In this document: positions 1-5,076 of the stretch, one piece after another
Position numbering within the stretch: position 1 is the stretch's first letter
Layout of the letters: every line of letters starts with the position of its first letter
Source: Chloroflexota bacterium
GTDB lineage: Bacteria > Chloroflexota > Dehalococcoidia > Lucifugimonadales > UBA1127
Length of the DNA stretch: 6,765 bases
Direction of reading: 5' to 3'
NCBI GenBank assembly: GCA_028873745.1
Contig: JAPPNT010000230.1
Coordinates: 1 to 6,765, forward strand
Made by a program: the position numbers and the translations under genes
Notes under the pieces: model-generated
The model's input: the letters and a program-made list of their open reading frames with translations, nothing else
Told to the model about the DNA's origin: nothing
Database searches by the model: none

Positions 1-2
1 CG

Positions 3-599
3 TTCTACGTGCCCGCGATCATGGTCTTCGCGCTGGTGGGGGCGACGTACACGAACATCTCGATGAACATCGTGTTCTCTCGGGAGGCGGGGCTGCTGAA
101 GCGGATGCGGGGCACGCCGCTGCCGAGCTGGTCGTACCTGGCGGGCAAGATCATGCACTCCGTGCTGCTGGCGGCGCTGCTGGTGGTCATCGTCGCCGGG
201 TCGGGGCTCGTGCTGTTCGGCGTGGACCTGCCGACGAACACGCTGCCGGCGGCGCTGCTGACGCTGGCCATCGCTGCGGCGACGTTCTGCACGCTGGGAC
301 TGGCGGTGACGACGCTCATCCCGAACGCGGACGCGGCGCCGGCGATTGTGAACGCGTCGATCCTGCCGCTGCTGTTTATTTCCGACGTATTCATCCCACT
401 GGACGACGCGCCCGTCTGGCTGACGACCATCTCGGATGTGTTCCCGGTGCGGCACATGGCTGTGGCGATGCACACGTCCTTCAACCCGTTCGAGACGGGG
501 AGCGGGTTCGAGTGGGGGCACCTGGCGGTGATGGCGGTGTGGCTGGTCGCCGGACTGGCGTTCACCGTCCGCTTCTTCCGGTGGGAGCCGCCCCGGTAG
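3..599 (+). CDS. ABC-2 type transporter permease, C-terminal part (5' end outside window)
   Basis: This is the membrane subunit of an ABC exporter of the ABC-2 (DrrB-like drug or lipid efflux) family, which works with a separate ATPase subunit. The reading frame is open to the left window edge, so the true start and the first membrane helices lie outside; the GTG at 9 is probably internal. Visible family features are the PAIMVFALVGATYTNIS stretch, then REAGLLKRMRGTPLPSW, the typical cytoplasmic segment before the second half of the ABC-2 domain. Hydrophobic helices follow (about residues 50-70, 80-105 and 115-135 of the visible part). The LPLLFISDVFIPLDDAPVWL motif comes next, then FPVRHMAVAM, a final helix and an RFFRWEPPR tail. 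The ATPase gene is probably upstream, outside the window. Substrate cannot be told from sequence. The gene converges on the sCache gene, with a palindromic repeat between them. Confidence 0.93.
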   Translation, partial: FYVPAIMVFALVGATYTNISMNIVFSREAGLLKRMRGTPLPSWSYLAGKIMHSVLLAALLVVIVAGSGLVLFGVDLPTNTLPAALLTLAIAAATFCTLGLAVTTLIPNADAAPAIVNASILPLLFISDVFIPLDDAPVWLTTISDVFPVRHMAVAMHTSFNPFETGSGFEWGHLAVMAVWLVAGLAFTVRFFRWEPPR

Positions 600-605
600 C
601 GGGAG

Positions 606-645
606 GGCCGTTCACGCCCTTCGATTTCCCTCAGGGCGAACGGCC
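606..645. repeat. Palindromic dispersed repeat, copy A (hairpin in convergent junction)
   Basis: Stem GGCCGTTC (606-613) pairs with GAACGGCC (638-645). A 2-nt AC bulge (614-615) separates it from a second stem, GCCCT (616-620) with AGGGC (633-637). The loop is TCGATTTCCCTC (621-632). The element fills most of the 50-nt gap between the convergent permease and sCache genes, so it may act as a two-way terminator, although there is no T-tract on either strand. CTCAGGGCGAACGGCCTC (630-647) recurs exactly at 4477-4494, and the loop recurs exactly at 5043-5054. Confidence 0.8.
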
Positions 646-649
646 TCGC

Positions 650-1138
650 CTAGCGCTCGTACCAACCGGAGCCGAAAATCAGGCCGTCGTGTAGCACTGC
701 CCACGTGTGCTTGATTGCCTCGTCACCGGTCTCCGGGTTGAGCAGCGTGTAATTGACCCAGCTGCCGTCCTCGGTCGTGGCCAGCAGGGGTTCGCCGTAG
801 TAGTAGCCGGTGGAGTCGACGCGCTCCTCGGGGTCGCGGCCGATGAAATTGGGGTTGTGGTGACCGATGGTGCGGCCCTCCTCGTTGATGATGAAGACGT
901 ACCACTCGCCATCCACGTTGGCGGGGTCGCTGTAGTGCTCGATGGCGGCGTCGCGACCCTCACGCTCGTAGAGCTGAATTGCCTCGTCGACGAGGGCCTT
1001 TGTGTAGAGACCGGGCACGTTTTTGGTGGGCAACGGCGAGGCGGGCTCCCTCGCGAGCGCCAAAGCGGCGACCACCAACGCGGCAACGGCAACCACCAGC
1101 GCCGCCGCAGCCAAACCTGTCGTAGCCCAACTCGTCAT
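650..1138 (-). CDS. Membrane-anchored single-Cache (sCache) domain protein
   Basis: This encodes 162 residues, probably an extracytoplasmic small-molecule sensing or binding protein. The ATG at 1138 is preferred over the upstream in-frame ATG at 1198 because GGAGGA lies 5 nt before it and the hydrophobic helix then starts near residue 7, as in a signal anchor. Residues 7-29 form one Ala/Val/Leu-rich helix ending in LALAREP. A Cache-like domain follows: a long helix (KALVDEAIQLYEREG, 47-61), strands around WYVFIINEEGR (79-89), the HHNPNFIGRD turn (93-102), TGYYYGEPLL (110-119), GSWVNYTLLNPETG (125-138) and the closing strand ending GSGWYER. These match the shape of sCache domains from chemoreceptors and kinases. 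No HAMP, kinase, cyclase or methyl-accepting domain follows: the protein ends with the Cache fold. Ligand unknown. Transcribed divergently from cobT. Confidence 0.75.
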   Translation of the reverse strand: MTSWATTGLAAAALVVAVAALVVAALALAREPASPLPTKNVPGLYTKALVDEAIQLYEREGRDAAIEHYSDPANVDGEWYVFIINEEGRTIGHHNPNFIGRDPEERVDSTGYYYGEPLLATTEDGSWVNYTLLNPETGDEAIKHTWAVLHDGLIFGSGWYER

Positions 1139-1206
1139 CTGCTTCCTCCAATGCGCCTCGTCCCTGCGCGATGTGGGCGTTCGTGCCTCAAACGACACAC
1201 CTGAGT

Positions 1207-1212
1207 ATTGTA
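1207..1212 (-). promoter_or_regulatory. Candidate -10 element for the sCache gene
   Basis: Read on the minus strand, GGGCTACAAT contains TACAAT, one base from the TATAAT consensus, about 70 nt before the chosen sCache start. A convincing -35 at 17 nt is missing; CTGACA (minus strand, 1239-1234) is 21 nt away, which is too long for a standard sigma-70 promoter. The assignment rests on the hexamer, its position and the matching element facing cobT. Confidence 0.4.
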
Positions 1213-1226
1213 GCCCATCACACTAG

Positions 1227-1238
1227 TGACACGTGTCA
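1227..1238. promoter_or_regulatory. Perfect 12-bp palindrome TGACACGTGTCA, candidate operator
   Basis: TGACACGTGTCA is fully self-complementary and overlaps an 8-bp palindrome, CACTAGTG (1221-1228). It lies where the -35 region of the sCache gene would fall if the TACAAT at 1207-1212 is used, so a dimeric regulator bound here could block or modulate that promoter. The regulator is unknown. Confidence 0.4.
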
Positions 1239-1286
1239 GCCCCCGCGCGGGTTATCGGCGAATCCCGCTGGCGGGGGCTCGCTGAC
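1235..1286. repeat. Nested inverted repeat / long hairpin in the divergent intergenic region
   Basis: AGCCCCCGC (1238-1246) pairs perfectly with GCGGGGGCT (1271-1279). Inside it GCGGG (1247-1251) pairs with CCCGC (1264-1268), giving 14 bp with a 2-nt bulge. Outside it GTCAGC (1235-1240) matches GCTGAC (1281-1286) as an alternative outer pairing. It lies between divergent genes, so it is not a terminator for either; it could be DNA-level operator symmetry or, if transcription starts further out, part of a leader. Confidence 0.55.
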
Positions 1287-1307
1287 GACATTCCCAGACG
1301 GAGGGGC

Positions 1308-1313
1308 TACACT
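1308..1313 (+). promoter_or_regulatory. Candidate -10 element for the cob operon
   Basis: GGGGCTACACT contains TACACT about 40 nt before the cobT ATG. A weak -35, ACGACA (1285-1290), matches the GACA part of TTGACA at 17-nt spacing. The same GGGCTACA(A/C)T core occurs in opposite orientation before the sCache gene. No B12 riboswitch core was seen between this element and cobT. Confidence 0.4.
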
Positions 1314-1352
1314 GGGCGAACCGCGTTTGAGCAAGGGGGAGCAACCACGAGC

Positions 1353-2429
1353 ATGGATCTGCGCGAGACCATCGCGGGGATAGCGCCAGCGGACGCCGAG
1401 GCGATGCGCGCGGCGGAGGCGCGGCAGGCGTCACTGACCAAGCCGCCGGGGAGCCTGGGGCGGCTGGAGGAGCTGTCGGTGCGACTGGCGGGGATGCAAG
1501 GCACGGCGCGGCCGGTCATACGGGGAAAGACGATCATCGTGGCGGCGGGCGACCACGGCGTCGTGGCGCAGGGCGTGACGGCGTACCCGCAGGAGGTTAC
1601 GGCGCAGATGGCGCTCAACTTCCTGTCTGGCGGGGCGGCCATCAGCGTGCTCGCGCGGCAGGCGGAGATAGAGCTGGTCATTGTTGACGCGGGCATGGCC
1701 ACGGCGCTGCCGGAACATTCGGCTCTGCGCGTTCTGGGCATCGGCCGGGGGACGGCGGACATGACAGTGGGGCCGGCGATGACGCGCGGGCAGGCGGAAG
1801 CATGCGTTTCGGCGGGGGTGGAGTTCGCGCTGGAGGCGGCGGAGCGCGGGGCGGATGTCATCGGCACGGGGGACATGGGCATCGGGAACACGACGGCGTC
1901 GAGCGCGATCGTCGCAGCGCTTACGGGGCGGCCGCCTGACGAGACGACGGGGCGCGGCACTGGTCGGAGCGACACGGAGCTGGCAGCCAAGGCGGCGGTC
2001 GTGGAGCGGGCGTTGGCCGTGAACCGGCCGGACGCGGGCGACCCGCTGGACGTGCTGTCCAAGGTGGGTGGTTTCGAGATCGGCGTGCTGGCGGGCGTCG
2101 TGCTGGGCGGAGCGTACGCACGACGGGCGGTGATCATCGACGGGTTCATCTCGGGAGCAGCGGCGCTCATTGCGCACCGGCTGTGCCCGCGGGTGTGCGA
2201 GTACCTCATCGCCGGGCACCTCTCGACAGAGGCGGGGCACCGCATCGTGCTGGAGGCGCTGGGGCTGCGGCCGCTGCTGGAGCTGGACATGCGGCTGGGC
2301 GAGGGCACGGGCGCGGCGCTGGCGATGGGGGTGCTTGAAGCGGCAGCGGCGGCGCTCTCGGACATGGCAACCTTCATGGAGGCGGGCGTGTCGGACCGGC
2401 CCGCCGTCGAGAAAGGCGGCATGGACTGA
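1353..2429 (+). CDS. cobT: Nicotinate-nucleotide--dimethylbenzimidazole phosphoribosyltransferase
   Basis: This 358-residue cytoplasmic enzyme transfers ribose-5-phosphate from nicotinate mononucleotide to 5,6-dimethylbenzimidazole, making alpha-ribazole-5'-phosphate, the lower-ligand precursor of cobalamin. Family signatures run in order: LTKPPGSLGRLEELSVRLAG near the N-terminus, then DHGVVAQGVTAYPQEVTAQM, FLSGGAAISVLAR, GTGDMGIGNTTASSAI (about 171-186), and LDMRLGEGTGAALAMGVLEA near the C-terminus. Glu317 in LGEGTG falls at the position of the catalytic Glu317 of the Salmonella enzyme. At position 174, where Salmonella has Glu, this protein has Asp (GDMGIGNTT), a variant I recall from other CobTs. 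The ATG at 1353 is chosen because it gives the usual length (about 350-360) and the family N-terminus; the frame stays open back to 1233, but that stretch holds the promoter-like element and hairpin. A GGGGGA tract (1335-1340) about 12 nt upstream is a loose ribosome site. First gene of the cob operon; its TGA shares one base with the cobS ATG. Confidence 0.95.
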   Translation: MDLRETIAGIAPADAEAMRAAEARQASLTKPPGSLGRLEELSVRLAGMQGTARPVIRGKTIIVAAGDHGVVAQGVTAYPQEVTAQMALNFLSGGAAISVLARQAEIELVIVDAGMATALPEHSALRVLGIGRGTADMTVGPAMTRGQAEACVSAGVEFALEAAERGADVIGTGDMGIGNTTASSAIVAALTGRPPDETTGRGTGRSDTELAAKAAVVERALAVNRPDAGDPLDVLSKVGGFEIGVLAGVVLGGAYARRAVIIDGFISGAAALIAHRLCPRVCEYLIAGHLSTEAGHRIVLEALGLRPLLELDMRLGEGTGAALAMGVLEAAAAALSDMATFMEAGVSDRPAVEKGGMD

Positions 2430-3190
2430 TGGGACTGGTGCAGGCGTTCGGGTTCCTGACGATCTTGCCCGTTGGCGGGGGGCAGCAGACGAGCATGGGC
2501 GCGGCGCGGGCGTGGTTCCCGCTGGTGGGGCTGGCGCTGGGCGGCGCGCTGGCGGGGCTCGACTGGCTGATGGGCACGGTCGTCCCGCCGCTGGCCGTGG
2601 CGGCGATCCTGCTGGCGGCGCTGCTCGTCATGACGCGGGCGCTGCACGTCGACGGGTTCATGGACGCGTGCGACGGGCTCTTCGGCGGGCACACGCAGGA
2701 GGACCGGCTGCGCATCATGCGGGACTCGCACGTGGGGGCGTTTGCCGTCGCCGGGGGGCTCGCGGTGTTGCTGCTGAAGTGGTCGCTGATTGTGAGCGTG
2801 CCGCTGGAGCTGCGGTGGGAGCTGCTGTTGCTGTTCCCGTGCCTCTCTCGGCTGGGGATGCTGGCGACGATGGCGGCGTTCCCGTACGCACGGGCCGAAG
2901 GGATGGGGACGGCGTTCGTGGAAGGCCGCGGATGGTGGCAGATCCTCGTCGGGCTGGCGACGGGGCTCGCGGCGGCGTGGCTGTTGCTTGGCAGCGGGGG
3001 ACTGGCGCTCGTTGGGGGCGTGGTTGCGGTCGCGCTGGCGCTGGGGTGGTGGATGTCGCGGATGCTGGGCGGCATGACGGGGGACACGTACGGGGCGGTG
3101 AACGAGGTGGGGGAGGCCGCGGCGCTGCTGCTGGGCGTGTTGCTGGTGTACTACTGGCCGACGCTGTTCTTCGCGCCGTACTGGGGCTAG
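2429..3190 (+). CDS. cobS: Adenosylcobinamide-GDP ribazoletransferase (cobalamin synthase)
   Basis: This 253-residue polytopic membrane enzyme joins adenosylcobinamide-GDP, made by CobU, to alpha-ribazole or its 5'-phosphate, made by CobT, giving adenosylcobalamin or its phosphate. The N-terminus QAFGFLTILPVG is typical of CobS. The acidic metal-binding motif is LHVDGFMDACDGLFGG (72-87), with D75, D79 and D82. A second conserved site, GDTYGAVNEVGEA (218-230), lies near the C-terminus. Hydrophobic segments lie around residues 30-50, 54-70, 105-125, 135-150, 170-205 and 230-247, as expected for an integral membrane protein. Length is normal for the family (about 250). The ATG overlaps the cobT stop by one base (TGATG), which suggests translational coupling. 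A 31-nt gap separates it from the phosphatase gene. Confidence 0.95.
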   Translation: MGLVQAFGFLTILPVGGGQQTSMGAARAWFPLVGLALGGALAGLDWLMGTVVPPLAVAAILLAALLVMTRALHVDGFMDACDGLFGGHTQEDRLRIMRDSHVGAFAVAGGLAVLLLKWSLIVSVPLELRWELLLLFPCLSRLGMLATMAAFPYARAEGMGTAFVEGRGWWQILVGLATGLAAAWLLLGSGGLALVGGVVAVALALGWWMSRMLGGMTGDTYGAVNEVGEAAALLLGVLLVYYWPTLFFAPYWG

Positions 3191-3208
3191 ACGGAGATGG
3201 GGTGACTC

Positions 3209-3224
3209 GGAGGGGACGGACTTG
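3209..3224 (+). promoter_or_regulatory. Ribosome binding site setting a TTG start for cobC
   Basis: GGAGG at 3209-3213 sits 8 nt before TTG 3222-3224. No ATG or GTG in frame gives a complete RHG domain, so this site supports the rare start codon. Confidence 0.7.
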
Positions 3225-3854
3225 GGCACGTGGAGGCTGGTGCGGCACGGCGAGACGGTGTGGAACCTGCAGGGCCGCATCCAGGGGCACCGGCACATCC
3301 CGCTGACGGAGCGCGGGCGCGAGCAGGCGCGGCAGCTTGGCGAGCGGCTCGACGGGGCGGGCGGCAGGGTGGTGTACAGCAGCGACCTGGGGCACTCGCT
3401 GGCGACGGCGCAGGAAGTGGCGTCGGCGAGCGGGGGCGAAGTCGTGCCGGAGCCGCTGCTGCGAGAGTTCTCGTACGGCGAGTGGGAGGGGCTGACGATG
3501 GCGCAGGCCCGGGAGCGGGACCCGGACGTGTACGAGATCCGAATCACCGGTCGGAACACGGACTACGCCGCGCCGGGCGGGGAGACGACGCTCGACCTGC
3601 TGGGGCGGGTGTGGGGGTTCACGGAAGCGGCGAGGAAGCGGCACCCATACGAGGACGTGACCGTGGTGGGGCACGGTGGCTCGATACGAGCCGTGGCGGT
3701 GTGCCTGCTTGGGCTGGGGGCGGAGCACTTCTGGCGGCTGCGGCTCTCGCACGGGAGCCTGTCGGTCGTGACGGTCGAGCCGGAGGGGTGCGTGCTGGAG
3801 CTTTGGAACGACACGGGGCACCTGGTGGACACGCACTCGAGGACGATCCCGTGA
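3222..3854 (+). CDS. cobC: Histidine phosphatase, probable alpha-ribazole phosphatase (CobC type)
   Basis: This 210-residue phosphoglycerate-mutase-like phosphatase probably removes the 5' phosphate from alpha-ribazole-5'-phosphate or from cobalamin-5'-phosphate. The RHG motif LVRHGETVWN (6-15) holds the phospho-acceptor His9. The second catalytic His is H151 in VVGHGGSIRA, and LLREFSYGEWEG (79-90) supplies the acidic residue (probably E82). At the third pocket position the family usually has S-x-L-x-R-A; here it is SSDLGHS, so His58 replaces Arg (codon CAC, one base from CGC). The start is TTG at 3222: GGAGG (3209-3213) lies 8 nt before it, and it is the only start placing the RHG motif at its usual distance from the N-terminus. 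Its place between cobS and cobU supports the CobC role; sequence alone would allow another phosphate-ester substrate. The last 4 nt overlap cobU. Confidence 0.85.
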   Translation: MGTWRLVRHGETVWNLQGRIQGHRHIPLTERGREQARQLGERLDGAGGRVVYSSDLGHSLATAQEVASASGGEVVPEPLLREFSYGEWEGLTMAQARERDPDVYEIRITGRNTDYAAPGGETTLDLLGRVWGFTEAARKRHPYEDVTVVGHGGSIRAVAVCLLGLGAEHFWRLRLSHGSLSVVTVEPEGCVLELWNDTGHLVDTHSRTIP

Positions 3855-4441
3855 GCCGGCTGACGCTGGTGCTGGGCGGCGTTCGGGCGGGGAAGAGCGC
3901 GTTCGCGCTGCGGCTTGCCCTTCGACAGGCCCCTTCGAGAGCCTCAGGACGGAGTCAGGGCGAACGAGAGGGGAGCAGGGTGTTGTTCGTCGCGACGGCG
4001 GAGGCCGGTGACGATGAGATGGCGGCGCGCATCGCGGCGCACCGCGCAAGCCGGCCGGCAGAGTGGACGACGTTGGAGGCGCCGGTGGACGTCGTTGGGG
4101 CGCTGGAGCCGGTGGTGGACGGCTACGACACGGTGGTGCTCGACTGCCTGACGCTGTGGGTGAGCAACCTGCTGCTGCGGGCGCCGGACGCCTCGGCGGG
4201 GGAGGTCATCGCGGCGCAGGCGGAGGAACTGCTGGCGCTGCAGGAACGGAGCGCAGCGTCGTGGGTTGTCGTGAGCAACGAGGTGGGGCTCGGCGTGATA
4301 CCGCCGACGGAGCTAGGTCGGGCGTTCGAGGACGCGCTGGGGCGGGTGAACCAGCTCTTCGCGGCGCAGGCGGACGCGGTGTACTTCATGGCGGCGGGGC
4401 TGCCGCTGCAGATGAAGGGCGAGGCAGGCGCGGGGCTGTAG
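3851..4441 (+). CDS. cobU: Adenosylcobinamide kinase / adenosylcobinamide-phosphate guanylyltransferase
   Basis: This 196-residue bifunctional cytoplasmic enzyme (CobU/CobP) phosphorylates adenosylcobinamide and then transfers GMP from GTP, giving adenosylcobinamide-GDP for CobS. The P-loop is GGVRAGKS (9-16). AGDDEMAARIAAHRASRPAEW (from 52) carries His64, aligned with the guanylylated His of the Salmonella protein. Further family segments are LDCLTLWVSNLL, VVVSNEVGLGVIPPTELGR and GRVNQLFAAQADAVYFMAAGLPLQMKG. The GTG start overlaps the phosphatase stop (GTGA) and gives the normal N-terminus; the same frame is open far upstream, but that is shadow sequence over cobC. Oddity: between the P-loop helix and strand VLFVATA (44-50) there are about 15 extra residues, A23-E40 being rich in Arg, Ser, Gln and Gly. 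They are encoded by a repeat of the same family found between genes here. All key motifs remain intact, so the enzyme is probably active. Last gene of the operon. Confidence 0.93.
   Translation: MSRLTLVLGGVRAGKSAFALRLALRQAPSRASGRSQGEREGSRVLFVATAEAGDDEMAARIAAHRASRPAEWTTLEAPVDVVGALEPVVDGYDTVVLDCLTLWVSNLLLRAPDASAGEVIAAQAEELLALQERSAASWVVVSNEVGLGVIPPTELGRAFEDALGRVNQLFAAQADAVYFMAAGLPLQMKGEAGAGL
3917..3968 (+). repeat. Dispersed repeat, copy D, nested and in frame inside cobU
   Basis: GCCCTTCGACAGG (3917-3929) and GTCAGGGCGAACGAG (3954-3968) resemble the two ends of copy B (GCCCTTCGACAAG ... CTCAGGGCGAACGG). Between them is a second unit, CCCTTCGAGAGCCTCAGGAC (3931-3950), itself of the CTTCGA...CTCAGG type. 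The outer stem GCCCT (3917-3921) pairs with AGGGC (3957-3961). It encodes cobU residues 23 to about 40 without breaking the frame. Confidence 0.7.
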
Positions 4442-4463
4442 GGGCTCGGCTGGGGCGCGGGCG

Positions 4464-4494
4464 GCCCTTCGACAAGCTCAGGGCGAACGGCCTC
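4464..4494. repeat. Dispersed repeat, copy B (hairpin in convergent junction)
   Basis: GCCCT (4464-4468) pairs with AGGGC (4480-4484) around the loop TCGACAAGCTC, followed by GAACGGCC. The left outer arm (GGCCGTTC) seen in copy A is absent, so this copy is one-sided. It fills the 51-nt gap between the convergent cobU and VOC genes, and its last bases run into the VOC stop codon. It may act as a weak two-way terminator. Confidence 0.75.
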
Positions 4495-4957
4495 AGGATC
4501 GGTCAGCAGCGCGGCGCAGGGTCTCGATGTCTATCTTCACCATTTGGAATAGCGCATTCATCACAGCTTCAGGATTCGCTTCGATAAACTCGCCCAGTGC
4601 GGCGGGCTGAATCTGCCACGAGAGACCGAAGCGGTCTCGGAGCCAGCCGCACTGCTCCTCCACGCCGCCGCCCTCAAGCAGGCCATACCAGTAGTGGTCA
4701 ATCTCCGTCTGGTCCTCGCAGGAGACGGTGAATGAGACGGCGTTGGTGTGCGGAAACATGGGGCCGCCGTCGAAGGCGTTGAACGCCATGCCGTCGAGTT
4801 CGAAGTCCACGATGGCGCCGCCCTCGGCCGGGCCGGAAGGGATGGGGACGACGCTGGTGATGCGGGAGTTGGGGAAGAGGGAGACGTAGAGGTTGACGGC
4901 CTCCTCCGCGTTGTTGTCGAACCAGAGGGACGGCGTAATGCGCTGGGTGATGGGCAT
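4493..4957 (-). CDS. VOC superfamily (PhnB / 3-dmu-9_3-mt type) protein
   Basis: This 154-residue protein belongs to the vicinal-oxygen-chelate superfamily, in the group often mislabelled 3-demethylubiquinone methyltransferase (Pfam 3-dmu-9_3-mt). Hallmarks are ITPSLWFDNNAEEAVNLY and SLFPNSRITSVV (near residue 25), GGAIVDFELDGMAFNAFDGG, then AVSFTVSCEDQTEIDHYW and the C-terminal CGWLRDRFGLSWQIQP segment. ALFQMVKIDIETLRRA ends the protein, as in family members. No methyltransferase fold is present. The true substrate is unknown; relatives occur as stand-alone single- or double-module proteins. The ATG at 4957 has AAGGAG 7 nt upstream, which fixes the start. The gene converges on cobU, and its TGA lies at the edge of repeat copy B. 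There is no evident functional link to the cob genes. Confidence 0.9.
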   Translation of the reverse strand: MPITQRITPSLWFDNNAEEAVNLYVSLFPNSRITSVVPIPSGPAEGGAIVDFELDGMAFNAFDGGPMFPHTNAVSFTVSCEDQTEIDHYWYGLLEGGGVEEQCGWLRDRFGLSWQIQPAALGEFIEANPEAVMNALFQMVKIDIETLRRAADRS

Positions 4958-5016
4958 GAGCAGTCTCCTTGTTGCAGCGTGCGTTACTTGGGCGGGAGGG
5001 CGAGGGCGCGGCCGGT

Positions 5017-5031
5017 GGGGCCTGCGGCCCC
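5017..5031. repeat. Short perfect hairpin in the gap upstream of the VOC gene
   Basis: GGGGCC (5017-5022) pairs with GGCCCC (5026-5031) around TGC. It is first of three close hairpins in the 158-nt gap 4958-5115; no T-tract follows on either strand. The rest of the gap holds only the VOC ribosome site and G/C-rich sequence. Confidence 0.5.
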
Positions 5032-5065
5032 CCGTTCATGCTTCGATTTCCCTCAGCACGAACGG
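5032..5065. repeat. Palindromic dispersed repeat, copy C
   Basis: CCGTTC (5032-5037) pairs with GAACGG (5060-5065). After an A/C mismatch (5038/5059), TGCT (5039-5042) pairs with AGCA (5055-5058). The loop TCGATTTCCCTC (5043-5054) is identical to that of copy A. The inner stem differs from copy A on both arms, yet pairing is kept. Confidence 0.75.
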
Positions 5066-5076
5066 TGGCTCCCTGC

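Noticed and set aside
1139..1198. 20-codon longer start for the sCache gene
   Set aside because: The internal ATG at 1138 has a strong GGAGGA site 5 nt upstream and places the membrane helix at the N-terminus.
1200..1352. Cobalamin riboswitch upstream of cobT
   Set aside because: No GCCACTG core or B12-box-like segment could be read, and the gap to the candidate -10 leaves only about 35 nt of leader. A covariance-model search would settle it.
1233..1352. N-terminal extension of cobT by 40 codons
   Set aside because: The stretch overlaps the candidate promoter and hairpin, lacks family similarity, and the ATG at 1353 gives normal length with Glu317 in the expected place.
1307..3559. Very long minus-strand open frame (750 codons) opposite cobT and cobS
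   Set aside because: It is a shadow of high-GC coding DNA: the translation is rich in Arg, Pro, Ser and Ala with no domain, and the plus strand carries clear enzymes.
3230..3850. Possible fusion of cobU with an upstream domain in the same open frame
   Set aside because: The upstream part is the out-of-frame reading of cobC and shows no domain; the GTG at 3851 gives the usual CobU N-terminus.
2715..4049. Minus-strand open frame of 444 codons opposite cobS, cobC and cobU
   Set aside because: It is a low-complexity Arg/Pro/His-rich shadow frame with no ribosome site or family motif.
4063..4587. Plus-strand open frame running from cobU through repeat copy B, reading PFDKLRANG
   Set aside because: It is out of frame with cobU and Gly/Ala/Arg-rich; the peptide is only a translation of the repeat, of the kind that produces spurious hypothetical proteins.
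606..5065. CRISPR array made of the recurring palindromes
   Set aside because: The copies are kilobases apart, differ in sequence, have no regular spacers and no cas genes are present.
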